In this document: one piece after another, positions 48,625 to 59,887 of the stretch
Layout: each line of letters starts with the position of its first letter
Position numbering within the stretch: position 1 is the first letter of the stretch
NCBI GenBank assembly: GCA_029962745.1
Contig: CM057151.1
Span: forward strand, 36,993,798 to 37,057,797
Length of the DNA stretch: 64,000 nucleotides
Source of the DNA: Echinometra lucunter
Taxonomy: Eukaryota > Echinodermata > Echinoidea > Camarodonta > Echinometridae
Direction of reading: 5' to 3'
Notes under the pieces: model-generated
Databases searched by the model: none
The model's input: the letters and a program-made list of their open reading frames with translations, nothing else
What the model was told of the DNA's origin: nothing
Translations under genes and position numbers: made by a program

Positions 48625-51600
48625 CTGTAAACGGTGAAATAAAACAAAAAATATACATGACCATTAAATTTTCAACAACGCACAATTAACAATTTTTTTT
48701 TACAAAATTTACGTTATATGTGTTTTTAAACATAAGTGTATGATATCAGAAATTACACAAAACGAGAAAAACAGTGAAACAATCATATACGTGAATGAGG
48801 AGTGTCATATTTACAGCTTTTACATTATGAACAAAAAGTGGAATTCTTATTTCATTAAAAAAAGTATAATATCAGAAAATAAAGAAAATGAGAAGAACAG
48901 TAAGAAGGAGAAGCGGAAGAGGAAAGGAAGAATGAATGAAAATGACAATAGTAAAACGACTCTGATTACCATGATTACCAATAAAATACATGACCACATA
49001 TTTGAATTTTTTGGGTTTTTTTAGTCATAAATGTTAATAATTTTTTTTAATGAAAACTTTTTAACATTTTTAACACGTTATTTAAAAATTCATTTCTCAT
49101 ATCTCTTCTTTTTATTTTTTTTAAAAATTCAATTCAATATGTCTATTCACAATTACAATTTGAATTTCGGATGCATTTAATCTTTGTAAAACATGTGAAA
49201 TTTAATCTCTGTACAGCGACGCATATTAGAACATACCTGTATTGAACTGAATTAAATTGAATAATTACAAACTAATTTGATATAAAAAAAAATCCATTAT
49301 CACATACATGAATTCGAAGCTGGCGTTATATGTATTCAAACTTTCTTCCGTACCACTGAAAATGAATGCCATCCGTTCTCTGGATATTTTCTTCAAAATC
49401 CTCGACTATGTCATTAAGAAATTTTTTGTAACATTAAATACCATTTCAGACTTTTTTTATCGCATTTTTCTAAATCGCGATGTAAGCACTCATGACCTAA
49501 TACCAAACATGCCAAAAGGGCTAATTCGAAATGGAGAAATAATGTTCTGATTTTGAAGCTGAACGACGATGAATAAATAATATTTTTTTTTTAAATCAGG
49601 AAACGGCAACACATTTGCGGAAACAAAACCAAACCTTGATACTTTCTACATTGCGCCATATACCCTCAAGTTTGCCAGCGGTACAATATGATCTCTCAAA
49701 TTGCATGAATCTGATCTCCCTGTTCTTGAAATACCGTAAGGTTCTGAGGCTAGGCGGGTACGTGAAATACGGTACCTCGTATGGGTAACACCGCTACGTG
49801 CGTCCCTTTCTCACTTTCCAAACAACACTTGAATTATTCGGCGGTTCTTTAATATTCTTAAAATCTATAATTATTTTTTTTTGTTTGTTTGAGATACATC
49901 CATTTGGTTATGGAGACAGGGTTCATTGGTTTTGTGGATAAGCGTGATAACCTGCATATGTTTGCAAACTTTCCTGTGTACAGGTATATCCCTTGTCCTA
50001 AGATGATTTGGCGGAGGTCGGTTCGTGAGGGCTTTAACTTTGTGACTGATTATTTATTCTGAGCACCTATTTTGTACCTGCTTGACCTGTGACTTATGTA
50101 TTTTTGTAGGTTCGAAAGTTTTACTTAAAAACATTTTTAAGACTTCCCTGTATTTTCAGTGTTGCAGTCTCTCCAATATTAAAGTCAAGTTCCTCTCAGT
50201 GATAAAATAGAAGTAGCATATATTATTAATAAACTATCATTTAGGAGTTCTCTAAGGATTTTTTAATGTTTCCATTACAAAAACAACTATATATTGACCT
50301 ATTTTAATCTAGGATACAGGAAATCTGCGCGAGAGCGTACCCATCAAGTCTTTTCCACCATATGGCCTATTTTTTTTTAAATCGAAAAGTGGTTCGCCGT
50401 TCCTCTTCTTGCCCATATAATCATGAAATCGTTTGCTTGACCTTCATTAAGTCATAAAATTTGAATGTGATTTACTTCATAAGTTAACTTTTCATAGTAT
50501 CTTCTTTCAAACCTATATAACATTGCTTCCATATTGGACAATCTTGGATACAAAGGAAACTCTCATAATTCGCATCTAATGTTGGGATTGTACAGAATAG
50601 AGATAAATGGCATAAATAATCTTTGGTCAGTATGATACATTTTCATGACAAAGCTAAACGGAGAGAATTTCATTTTTCGGCGTAGCAAAACTAAGTTTTA
50701 ACATAATTCATTCAAATGATATTTCTTTCCTGAGTGTCTGTCAACAATGGAATGCAAACAGAAAGAAGGCTGAAATATGGAATAAGTAACAGAATAGCGG
50801 GACTAACGAATATACAATTCGAAATACATTATTCATCAGTTGGTGCAAGTATAGACAGGCTTTCGAAATTCTTTTAACATTATGCAGGATCCAACAACCA
50901 TGGAAATATCGCGATTCATGGCCTGCATACATAATGTATTCAACATATTCAGAGTAATGGATCTGAGGCAGTTACCATCAAAATGTCAGAATATTACGTT
51001 TAAGGTAATGAAAAAAATAGAACTATTTAGCAAAAAAAAAAATCACCTTTAAAATTGTTTAAGAAAAATTTTATATAAGTTAAGAGCTTTTTAGATCAAA
51101 GAAATTTTCCTTTAAAAGGTTAACATAAGTAAAAGCAGGTCCATATTTTAATAATTTATATAATCTCATTAATAATCCATGAAGGAAGTTTGCGTATCAT
51201 GATAAAGTAAAGGGGTGTTTATCAACCGTGTTTCATAATTTGTTGCCAGACTCTTTGATCTTAAGTTTTTCGTTCAAACTTCCTCTTCGATTTTTCACCT
51301 GTCTCTGCGTTACACTTGCATTCATGTGATGATGCATCTAAACTTAACAGAATTTAGGGACAAAAATGAAACTGCTCCCAGCAAAATAGCTAGTGCATGG
51401 GACAGCCTCTTTATCCATCAAGCCGTTTTCAGCTGTAGGGTATATATACACTAGCAGAGTTCCCCTTTTGCCCGTTTTTGTCTCTTGCTTTATTTTATCA
51501 AAAATTGAAAGGCCCAAACAGGCTGATAAAAGGAGGAGGAAGAGAGAGTACCGTTTGAAATTCACGCCGAAGTGTGAGTGCGGCATCATCAATTAAGCGG

Positions 51601-52121
51601 GGATATGCATCATTTATGGGGGACTGCTGGACGCTTAACACTTTACAAAGGTTCGACTCCGTGCGGCCGCGAGAGAAACGGGGGAAACTGTGGCTAAACG
51701 GGATGTGCGAAGTCGAAAGTGATGCCCGCAGTGTTGTTTCGGAGAGGGGGGAATGGGAAGAAGGGAGGGGGGAGGGTGACGATGATGATATGGGGTGGAT
51801 AAATGGTGTTACAATATCATAAGGAAGAAAGGCGAACTAGTAGGAACAATGAACCAAAATGGTAGCCAGTATAAACATCAGAACAGACGTAAGTAACAGA
51901 AAGTGAAATGGAAGTAGATGCAGAGAAAGAGAGAGTTGAGTTGATGAAGTGCAGGAACGATAATATCTGGAGAAAGTGCGAGTGGGATTAAATAAGAATA
52001 GACATGATAGAAGAGGGTAACACCGTGAACATGGTGAAATAAGAAGATTATGCAATAATTCGACCCTTATTCGATCATGTAAACAGGGAGCCACCTCGCT
52101 GCTGTAATCATTTCAGAGGTA
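48625..52121. other. Upstream side of the Hox1 homeobox exon: no exon found
   Basis: By position this is the start of the intron 5' of the homeobox exon. It is A/T-rich. I looked on the minus strand for a DWM-type hexapeptide and for a long Hox N-terminal frame and found none. Confidence 0.5.
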
Positions 52122-52200
52122 GCGAACTGATTCTTTGCAATATGTTCACGGACACGCACAGTTATCGTGTCCGTGAACATATTGCAAAGAATCAGTTCGC
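52122..52200. repeat. Perfect 35-bp inverted repeat with 9-nt loop
   Basis: The arms 52122-52156 and 52166-52200 are exact complements (GCGAACTGATTCTTTGCAAT... to ...ATTGCAAAGAATCAGTTCGC) around the loop CACAGTTAT. Immediately after, 52201-52221 repeats the arm end and loop as GGACATGCACAGTTATCATG with two changes. No larger element was found around it. Confidence 0.9.
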
Positions 52201-52439
52201 GGACATGCACAGTTATCATGTTTATAGGAAGGTAAACATGGTAAGGAGAAAGAACTATCAGAAATATAAGCTCACAGTTTGAAGCGCAAAGAAGACCAAG
52301 CCAAGCAAGGCTTGAAAATGATGCAGGTTGGAAATAATTATGTAACGTGGGAAGGTAGGTAAATGGGGAAGATGCTCCATGAGACCAAGATTATGAATAA
52401 AAGGCTATGAAATAAAGAGAGTCATGTGATGGGAAAATA

Positions 52440-52560
52440 CAGTGACAGAGAGAGAGAGAGAGGGGGGGGGGTGTGGGAGGAAAAAGGTAAAGAGATGGGA
52501 GAAGGGGATTGAGGGAGGGAAAGAGGGAGAGAGATAGAAAATAAATTTGGATAGTGTTAG
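52440..52560. repeat. GA-rich tract with G run
   Basis: (GA)n, then GGGGGGGGG and GGGAGGGAAAGAGGGAGAG on the plus strand. Confidence 0.85.
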
Positions 52561-52810
52561 GATGAGAAAGAAGACACGAAAAACGACAGCAGAGAGTGAG
52601 GAAGGTGTTCAAAGGCAACCTTTTACAGTAATATGTCGCCTTTAGTCATGACACTTCAGAAAACAAAGCTCGTGTGAACAATTTCCGCAAAGTAAAGCTG
52701 TCCCTTCTTGCTTCCGTCGTCTGAAAAGTCATCCGCCATGGGCCGTCCCAGCATGCACCGGTACTAGGCATGAAGCTCAATCCGGAATAGGGGGAAATGT
52801 GTATACTATA

Positions 52811-53147
52811 CACACTAAGAAAAAAAAAGGTTCAATTTTGCATCCTTCAAATGCAACACTGGGAGCTCCTTTATGGGTAAAACTTTACACCCTAAGAAAC
52901 ATTTTGCACCCTTAAGGGTGCAGAGTTGTACCCTTTGGGGAAGGTGCAAATTTGCACCCTTTTGAATGCAGTAATTCCTGCACCCTTAAAGGTGCAGGGT
53001 GCAGCGGGCATTTTCGGGTGTAAACAAGTACAAAAGGTTGCATCTTTGCACCTTTTCATGTAGGGTGCAAGATTGTACCCCAAAAGGTGCTGCCAGTGTT
53101 GCATTTGGGGGTGCAACACTGCAATGGAACCTTTCATTCTAAGTGTG
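52811..53147. mobile_element. ACACTAAGAA element, copy 3
   Basis: CACACTAAGAA and TTCTAAGTGTG are the ends, with the shared GGGAGCTCCTTTATGGGT and GGTGCTGCCAGTGTTGCATT modules inside. At 337 bp it is the shortest copy and the best guide to the uninterrupted structure. Confidence 0.75.
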
Positions 53148-54709
53148 TAGGGGGAAAGGCGTATTTATGAATGCTATCGCATACAATATGACGATCTGAA
53201 TAAGCGGGCGGGGGGGGGGGGGGAGGTAAAAACCCATAAAAGTTTACCTTGTGCCTTGGGCCCACTTTCTGATTTCGAGACCCCAGAAGGCAATCGAACC
53301 CGAGAATCCGAAACAGATTGTTTTTCATTTTTCCAATGGAAACAAATGACACGTTATGGTCACCTTTTCTCATCATTGTAATACGCATTTAAAATCCTTC
53401 CGAACGAATGTATATATCTTTAAAAAAAATCACCTGTAAGCCTTAAAAGCCTGATAATGACCGTTCCTTTCCTGGAACTGAAGCACTGCCCTGTAAAATC
53501 GCTTTGAAAATTCAAATCGCTATTAATCCGAATGAAGGAGATAACGACATTCTGAATGCTTAAATGTGGTAAAATCTTACCTTCCGCACATCTTCGTTAT
53601 AATTTTGCGCCCAAACTATTGGATGAAGTCAGACAAATTATGTGCATGCATTGGCGTTTATAACCCGCTCATGACAGCAATTAGCTGAAGCCTTATTTGA
53701 TCAGATTTTCTTCTTCAAATTGGCAACAGCAGTATCTTTCTTTTATTGCTACATTTTTCTTATATAAAGTCACGTACCTAAAATGAATATAAATTGACAG
53801 AAAGTGTGTTGAGAAGTTAAATATTTGCCAATTTGCATGGAAGAAACAGTGATCTTGAACTTTTCATAGCGTTGCCAATTTAAGGATTTTAGTGCTTATT
53901 TTCCTTTAAAAAATTCAGGATCAAACGCCAAATACTGGCATAACCAAAATCATGCAAAATGGGCACAGAATGCATGGTAAGCGTAGAATTTGTTGCTCTT
54001 TTTTTTCTGTTTGGTTGTTATTGTGTATAGGGCTAGGCATCAAACCACACAATGGGTTAAAAAGAAATGTGGTATTCTTGCTATCCTCCGAAGGAATAGC
54101 ATGAATTGGCGTCAAACAGTGTTTTGCATATTCATAGCCGTGAAGAGGGAAGATTTTTTTTCCAGCTTCAACAAAGCGAAGGAAAAAGAAATACATGTAG
54201 AGGTGGTGTCTCCCCATCCTCTCACTGTCCACTCTCCGCCTCTCTCTCTCTCTTTCTAGTTCAACTTATTTTGAATCTGAAATGTTTTACATCCATCCAC
54301 CCCATCTCAGTGTCTCCATTTCTAGAACTCCTCGGATTTCCCCCCTCAAAGCAAGCTAAGAGGGCAATTCAAATAACATATTTGCCCCAAAGAGGCCGCA
54401 ACAAAATCTCCCTCCCCGCTTGTCCTTTTTCGCCCGTGTGCGTGTGTACGTGTGCGCCAGTCTGTGTAAGTTTGTCCCATAGGTTTGTCCCAATAAACCC
54501 ACCCGGATACTATGACAAGCCACACTGGGGAATATCCCCGCAAAGATCTCGGTCACTCCTGGACAAGCAAACAGGATCAAGTCCGTCTCGTATTTGTTGA
54601 TCTTTATCCAGGTACACGTACTGGGTACTAGTATGTTTTCTCTGTGTGTACCTTGTCAATATGGTATTCTGAGGGAGGGAGGGAGAGGAGGAAGAGAGGC
54701 AAGGATATC

Positions 54710-54742
<33 letters not shown>

Positions 54743-56846
54743 GATGGGAGAAGGAAAGAGAGAGGGGGATAGAGAGAGAGACAGAAAAGAAAGAGACTGA
54801 ATGAGAGCGAGAGACAGACGGAAAGAGACAGATTGGCAGTACTTGCTTAAGAGAACTTTAGACTTTAAAAAAAGACATAGATATTAAACGATAAGCTTAG
54901 TCCGCATAATCTTGCATCATTTGACACATTATATTAGTCCATTGTCAGTAAAATTTAATACTGAATTGTCGTACACACAACGTATATCCTTGTCCAGCAA
55001 TAAGGAAATAACAATAATATCCCTTTTCTGTAGTTAAATATTGTATATATAAGGTCTATTAAATGAAAAATAGTCAATAAATGCATAGAAAAAAAGGAAG
55101 AAAGAACAAGAGTAAATTAAGGTCAAAACATGCACTCACAAGTTTTTATCTCTCATCGTTACCTCACCTATAGAGAAATTGAAAAGGAGGAGCTTCACTG
55201 TCCATACATGTATATCTTAAAATGAAGCAAATCTTACAGATCCTGTTTAACTGCTCATTGGTAATGCGCAGTTTTTAGAAATAAGGAGAGAAGCTTGGAT
55301 AAAATAAAATTGATCATCCTGATCATTGTATGACAAGGAGAAGCTTTTAAAAACTAGTCGAAATAATGATTTGCCAAATTTTTTATTAAGGGGGGGGGGG
55401 AGGTGATAGCTAATCTGATGAAACGATGCCCGAGTGGGCCAAAAATCTTTAGAAATTGGTCAGATATATTATCACTTCTTAACTGTGCTTGAAAACAAAA
55501 TCCCTTTTGTTTTATGATTATCTTTGTTCTGTACTTATTGTAAAATGCTAAATAATAGTACAAACTGAATGAAGAAAATGGAAGCTTATTCGTAACTACT
55601 TCTGTATATCACACTGGTAATAACATAGCATCGGGTATAGCTCAGTCGTCCGAATTGGACAAAATGTACTTCTGATGACTTGTAAGGCAAGGATTAACAG
55701 TGTATATAGGTTGCCAATCGTGGATGTCTGTACGCGGATTTCTGGCGATGATTGGGCTGTACTAGAGAGCAAGTAGTAATAGTGTTGATTAGGTAGTGTG
55801 TGGCTGACACCCCACATCCATCACTGAGCGATTACTCGCGTTGATTGCGTATAGACGGACCGGGCGGAAAAAAAAAAGAAAAAACTTTTAATGTGATGAA
55901 GAGCTGGGCAGGTGGTGGTCGTCGCCCGATCTCGCCATTCGACATCATCATCCAAACAATCTCGACAACTGCCATGACATCTATATAAAACACAGAGAGT
56001 ACAACCATTCTGCCAATTTTAGCCCCATTTACACTCTCAACCACAGTTAACTCTTTCGAGTATTATAACAACAAGAGTTTTACATATATTTCACCTGTAA
56101 ACACTCGTAAGAGTACACGGAATACTAACACGAGTTGTAGATGTGGCTGCTTTATGCAATTTGGTGCCCCATGGACTCGCCCAAGGCATACAGGGGAAAA
56201 AAGAAAAGAAAATGAAAAGAAAAAAATGGTCGACTGCCTTTTTAGTCCTCATCCTCTGCCTTAAAAAAAGAGTCTTGCTCATAATGCGCTACCATTAACA
56301 ATCTGAAATCTATATCATCAGCGTCATATCTAAATATCTGATTAGGCTCCGTATTTCAAATTAACTCTAAGCATACCTTGGCATTGGGCAATGACCATAA
56401 CAAAAATATCGGTCCATTTTCTCGGCAGTCGACGGGGGCGGAGCTATATTCATCTTATTGCATCTTTTGGGCAGGAAAGGGAAATGGATGGGGGGAAGGG
56501 CGGATGGTGAAGATGTTTTGACTTGAGGATGAAAGAAAGATAAAGAGCTGTCCATCACTTCTCTCTGCCCAGAGACAGATTCGGAAAGAGATTTTCCGAG
56601 TGTAAACTACTTTGAACGACGCCAGCTCCGCAGCCCCAAGCGTGCGTTGTTAACACGCCATGTTTTCGTCGTCGTACGATTTCGAAAATCTTGTTTGGCG
56701 GTTAAGTCGGAATTAAAACCCACCGATTTCTTCTCTCTCCACATAATGTAATTGAGATGCGGCTTGTGCTTGATTGACCCAGGTGTGGAGTCAAGGTTAT
56801 GATGGATCTCTGATGTGTTTATAACTTACACAAATATTTCACTTAC
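53148..56846. other. Intergenic or intronic: no recognised gene
   Basis: G runs near 53207 and 55390, a GA tract, and otherwise unremarkable sequence. Confidence 0.5.
54667..54832. repeat. GA-rich tract
   Basis: GGGAGGGAGGGAGAGG, (GA)n and (CAGA)n units on the plus strand. Confidence 0.9.
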
Positions 56847-56941
56847 TCTAAGCTGCACGAGATCTCGTCGACCGTCCCAGTGAACGTGGATCCGCTGCCT
56901 CCCAGAGAAGAAAGTTTTTGCATTGGCTTAGGTTTAGCCAT
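56847..56941 (-). CDS. Possible first coding exon of an unidentified gene
   Basis: On the minus strand an ATG in good context (CGCCATGG) opens a 31-codon reading frame beginning MAKPKPMQKLSSLGGSGS and ending DEISCSL plus two bases. It runs into a near-consensus donor, AGA|GTAAGT. An in-frame TAG lies upstream of the ATG, so this would be the true start. Codon composition is richer in G+C than the flanks. I do not recognise the protein. It is transcribed in the same direction as Hox1 and lies 8.2 kb upstream of it. It ends in phase 2, whereas the known Hox1 exon needs phase 1 (or phase 0 at the alternative acceptor), so a direct splice to Hox1 would break the frame. It could be an unrelated neighbour's 5' exon, or chance. 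Confidence 0.35.
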
Positions 56942-59151
56942 GGCGAAGAAAACCGATTTATAACTCTGAGTCTATAGCTGAGTGTCATAAAATGCTAATT
57001 GCTTTTTTTGTTCATTTATAAAAGTTATTTATTTGATACATATAAACAGAAGGGAGAATAATCTGTTCCCTCTCTCCCTCTCTCTTTTTTTTTAAAATTT
57101 CGTGGGAACAAACGCAAGTTTTCTCAACTGATATTTGATGTACTAGAATTACAACTTTCGTCTGATGTGCCACCTTAGTTCATTTTAGCAAATATAAGTG
57201 CTAATTTGGGTTTATGCTTTTCTTAAAGATCTTGTCATTGCAGTACATAGGCCTTTTGATCTTTTAAACTAAATAAACCTGAACAATTCAATCATTTTAA
57301 ACTGGGAATCCTCAGGAATACCATGACGCAATCTTTGCATACTGTTTCATATTTTACTCTTAAAAAGTATAATTTTTGTTTCACACATTTTACAAATCGT
57401 TGATTTAAATAATGCCAATAAGAGAAAGTGGAATATTATATTATCTTCGTCATATTGCCTTCGGATTTATACATAACAGGTTATAACCACATTTAAAGCT
57501 AGTTTAGATAGCCGATCACAATTATTATTATTTTATAAATCCTGATTTCACAAAGATATGATTACGAATATGACATTTTAGTTTCATCGTGATTCCCACT
57601 AAGAATTCGCCAACTAACAGTAGAGATGTGCTTTCGTGTTTTTTTTTAGGTTGTTGTTGCTAAAACAATAACACTTTAAGCAGCCCCAAAGAAATCATTG
57701 TACATGCAAGAATGTTTTTTTAAAGCAATCTGTCTTTTGTCGAGCAGAAGCAGGCATAAACAATACTTATTGATTAGTAATAAGACTGGAGTAAGAAATG
57801 TCACTTACTTTTATTGCACCAAATGAAAGTTGAGATGGATTATTATGAAGTCGCTGACAAGAACATGAGCCACTGTAATATACAACCTGTAGGATGGCTT
57901 TATTTTGAGGAACACGTTGAGGAAATGTGCTACTTCAAAATGCAAAAAAGTTCAAAGAGTAACATAAACGGAATAACAGATCAGTTACAGACTTTTTGCA
58001 CATGTCTCCTCCAAAACCTCGTACTATAGGCTGTAGTCTCTCTTCTTCTTCTTTTTTTTTCTTTTTGCACCAAACTTTCCTTACCAGATACCCTCACGTT
58101 CTCAGTCCCAGATGCATTCATTTCGTGTTGGGTATATCTATATTCCCACGGCGATTTGTTGCGTAAATCGTGCACTTGCCGCATCTGCCCTAGGACCATC
58201 ATCTATTTTCATGGCATTTTGCCTTCGTTTTCAATACGTACGGAGAGCAAAAAAGACAAAACTCTGTAGCCCAGGGAGACACACATATACTTATGAATTG
58301 CAGATTAGCACCAAAATAAGATTTATCGCAAAACCGGTTTCTCAAGGAGGGCGAAGATAAGTGAATCCGGAGGGGGGAAGACGGCTGAGGAGAAGCCCTA
58401 GCGGATGAAGAGACAGGAGGGGAAGTGATGGGACGACACCCGAGTAAGATATCAGAAAACATTTTGCGATCCTTGGAGCGATATAGAGGCAAGTGATTGA
58501 TTTTCAAACACAGCAGTTGTAGAAGTCAATGAATTATTCCCAAAACCTCTAAGCATATATACACCTTGGTAATTTCGTTTATTCGAAAAAGAAAATTGCG
58601 ATCCCCTCCAAACAAGGATGACAGACTGGTTCTGAAATCAAATTAGATCATTTTTTTTAATCACCGCTGTAATCTCTTCTTCTCTTTCTTGATTGAATTG
58701 TGGTCTAGATTCTATATGAAGACAGGGTAAGATCGCTTTTGCCTAGCAGACATTAGGAATCATTCCTACATTTTAAAACTTGCAACACAGAAACAAAGAT
58801 GTATATCACTTTGAAATGATACCGATTGGTGCAGGAAAAATAGGTGGAAAATATCTTACGAAGGATTTATTTTGTTTTTATTGTTACAGGTATTACCACC
58901 CACTGAATACTACTGCAGGAATACAGTGGTCATAAAAAGTGGTATTGCACTGCCAGAATTTTGTATCATAACCTGTTATGATTTCATTTATTTATTTATT
59001 TCATAATGATTAATTAATTAATGTATTAATTCGATTATCTATTAATATCTTATTTATCAGCATCATAGCTCAAGATAAAAAGATAAAACTATAAACATAA
59101 TACTTGTACAATTCAAGTCTCCTGTAACATTTTCCTGATTGCAAATCACCA
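56942..59151. other. Intergenic: no recognised gene
   Basis: A/T-rich with short frames only. An ATTT/ATTA-rich stretch is at 58985-59055. Confidence 0.5.
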
Positions 59152-59887
59152 GGGTCCCGTTGCATAAAACTTACCATTAAAGGAGAATGCAACCCAGACA
59201 TTAGTGTGCTTCCAGTGAATGAAGAAGAACAAGAAGAGTAAACAGTGAAAGTTTGAGCAAAATCGGACAATCTGTTCAAGAGTTATGAACTTTGAAAGTT
59301 TAAATAAATCCTTATTATGGGGATCCTTGGCAACTCCACCAGCATCTGTGATGTCATCGTGGACAACTCTCCATTCATTTTGTACATAGAATTTCACATT
59401 TTCTTCATTTTCAAGAAAAATAGAAATTTGTTTGATATATTGTTTGAGTATGACATGGCTACATAAATTCTGCAAGCATTTTGGGAACAATTATTTGATT
59501 CCTGACTTGAAATTTCATAAAAATCAATTTTTTGAAGATTTATGCCCAAAATGAATGGAGAGTTGTCCACGATGACATCACAGACACTGGCAAAGTTGCC
59601 AACTCAAGGATCCCTGTAATAGGGATTTACTGAAACCTTCAATATTCATAACTTTTGAACAGATTGTCCGATTTTGCTCAAACTTTCACTGTTTACTCTT
59701 CTTGGTCATCTCCATTCACTAAGATCACACTGATGCCTGGGTTCCATTCTCCTTTAATGGTAACTTTGCCATCAACAGTAGCTACCAAGGTAACATCGCT
59801 CAACAGCCGATCAAATTCAAGGTATACATGGAAGTTACCACTGACGGCAAAGTTACCATCAATGGTAAGTTTTATGCAACGGGGCCC
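59152..59887. mobile_element. GGGYCCCGTTGCATAAAAC element carrying a nested TTAA foldback
   Basis: The outer ends GGGTCCCGTTGCATAAAAC and GTTTTATGCAACGGGGCCC are inverted, continuing to TTACCATT/AATGGTAA. The right part has sub-terminal GGTAACTTTGCCATCA / TGACGGCAAAGTTACC. CAG sits at both outer boundaries. The left arm is interrupted at TTAA by the element 59177-59757. Confidence 0.7.
59177..59757. mobile_element. TTAA foldback element, nested
   Basis: The ends TTAAAGGAGAATGCAACCC and GGGTTCCATTCTCCTTTAA are inverted. The long arms include AGTTTGAGCAAAATCGGACA and its complement TGTCCGATTTTGCTCAAACT. The length is 581 bp. End sequence, TTAA flanks and foldback design match the element at 43149, so they look like two families of one type. 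Confidence 0.75.

Noticed and set aside
55821..55980. Second exon for the orphan gene (minus strand, phase-compatible with 56847)
   Set aside because: The frame joins and stays open to a TGA, but it reads through an A-run as poly-Phe and the acceptor is weak; too speculative to list.
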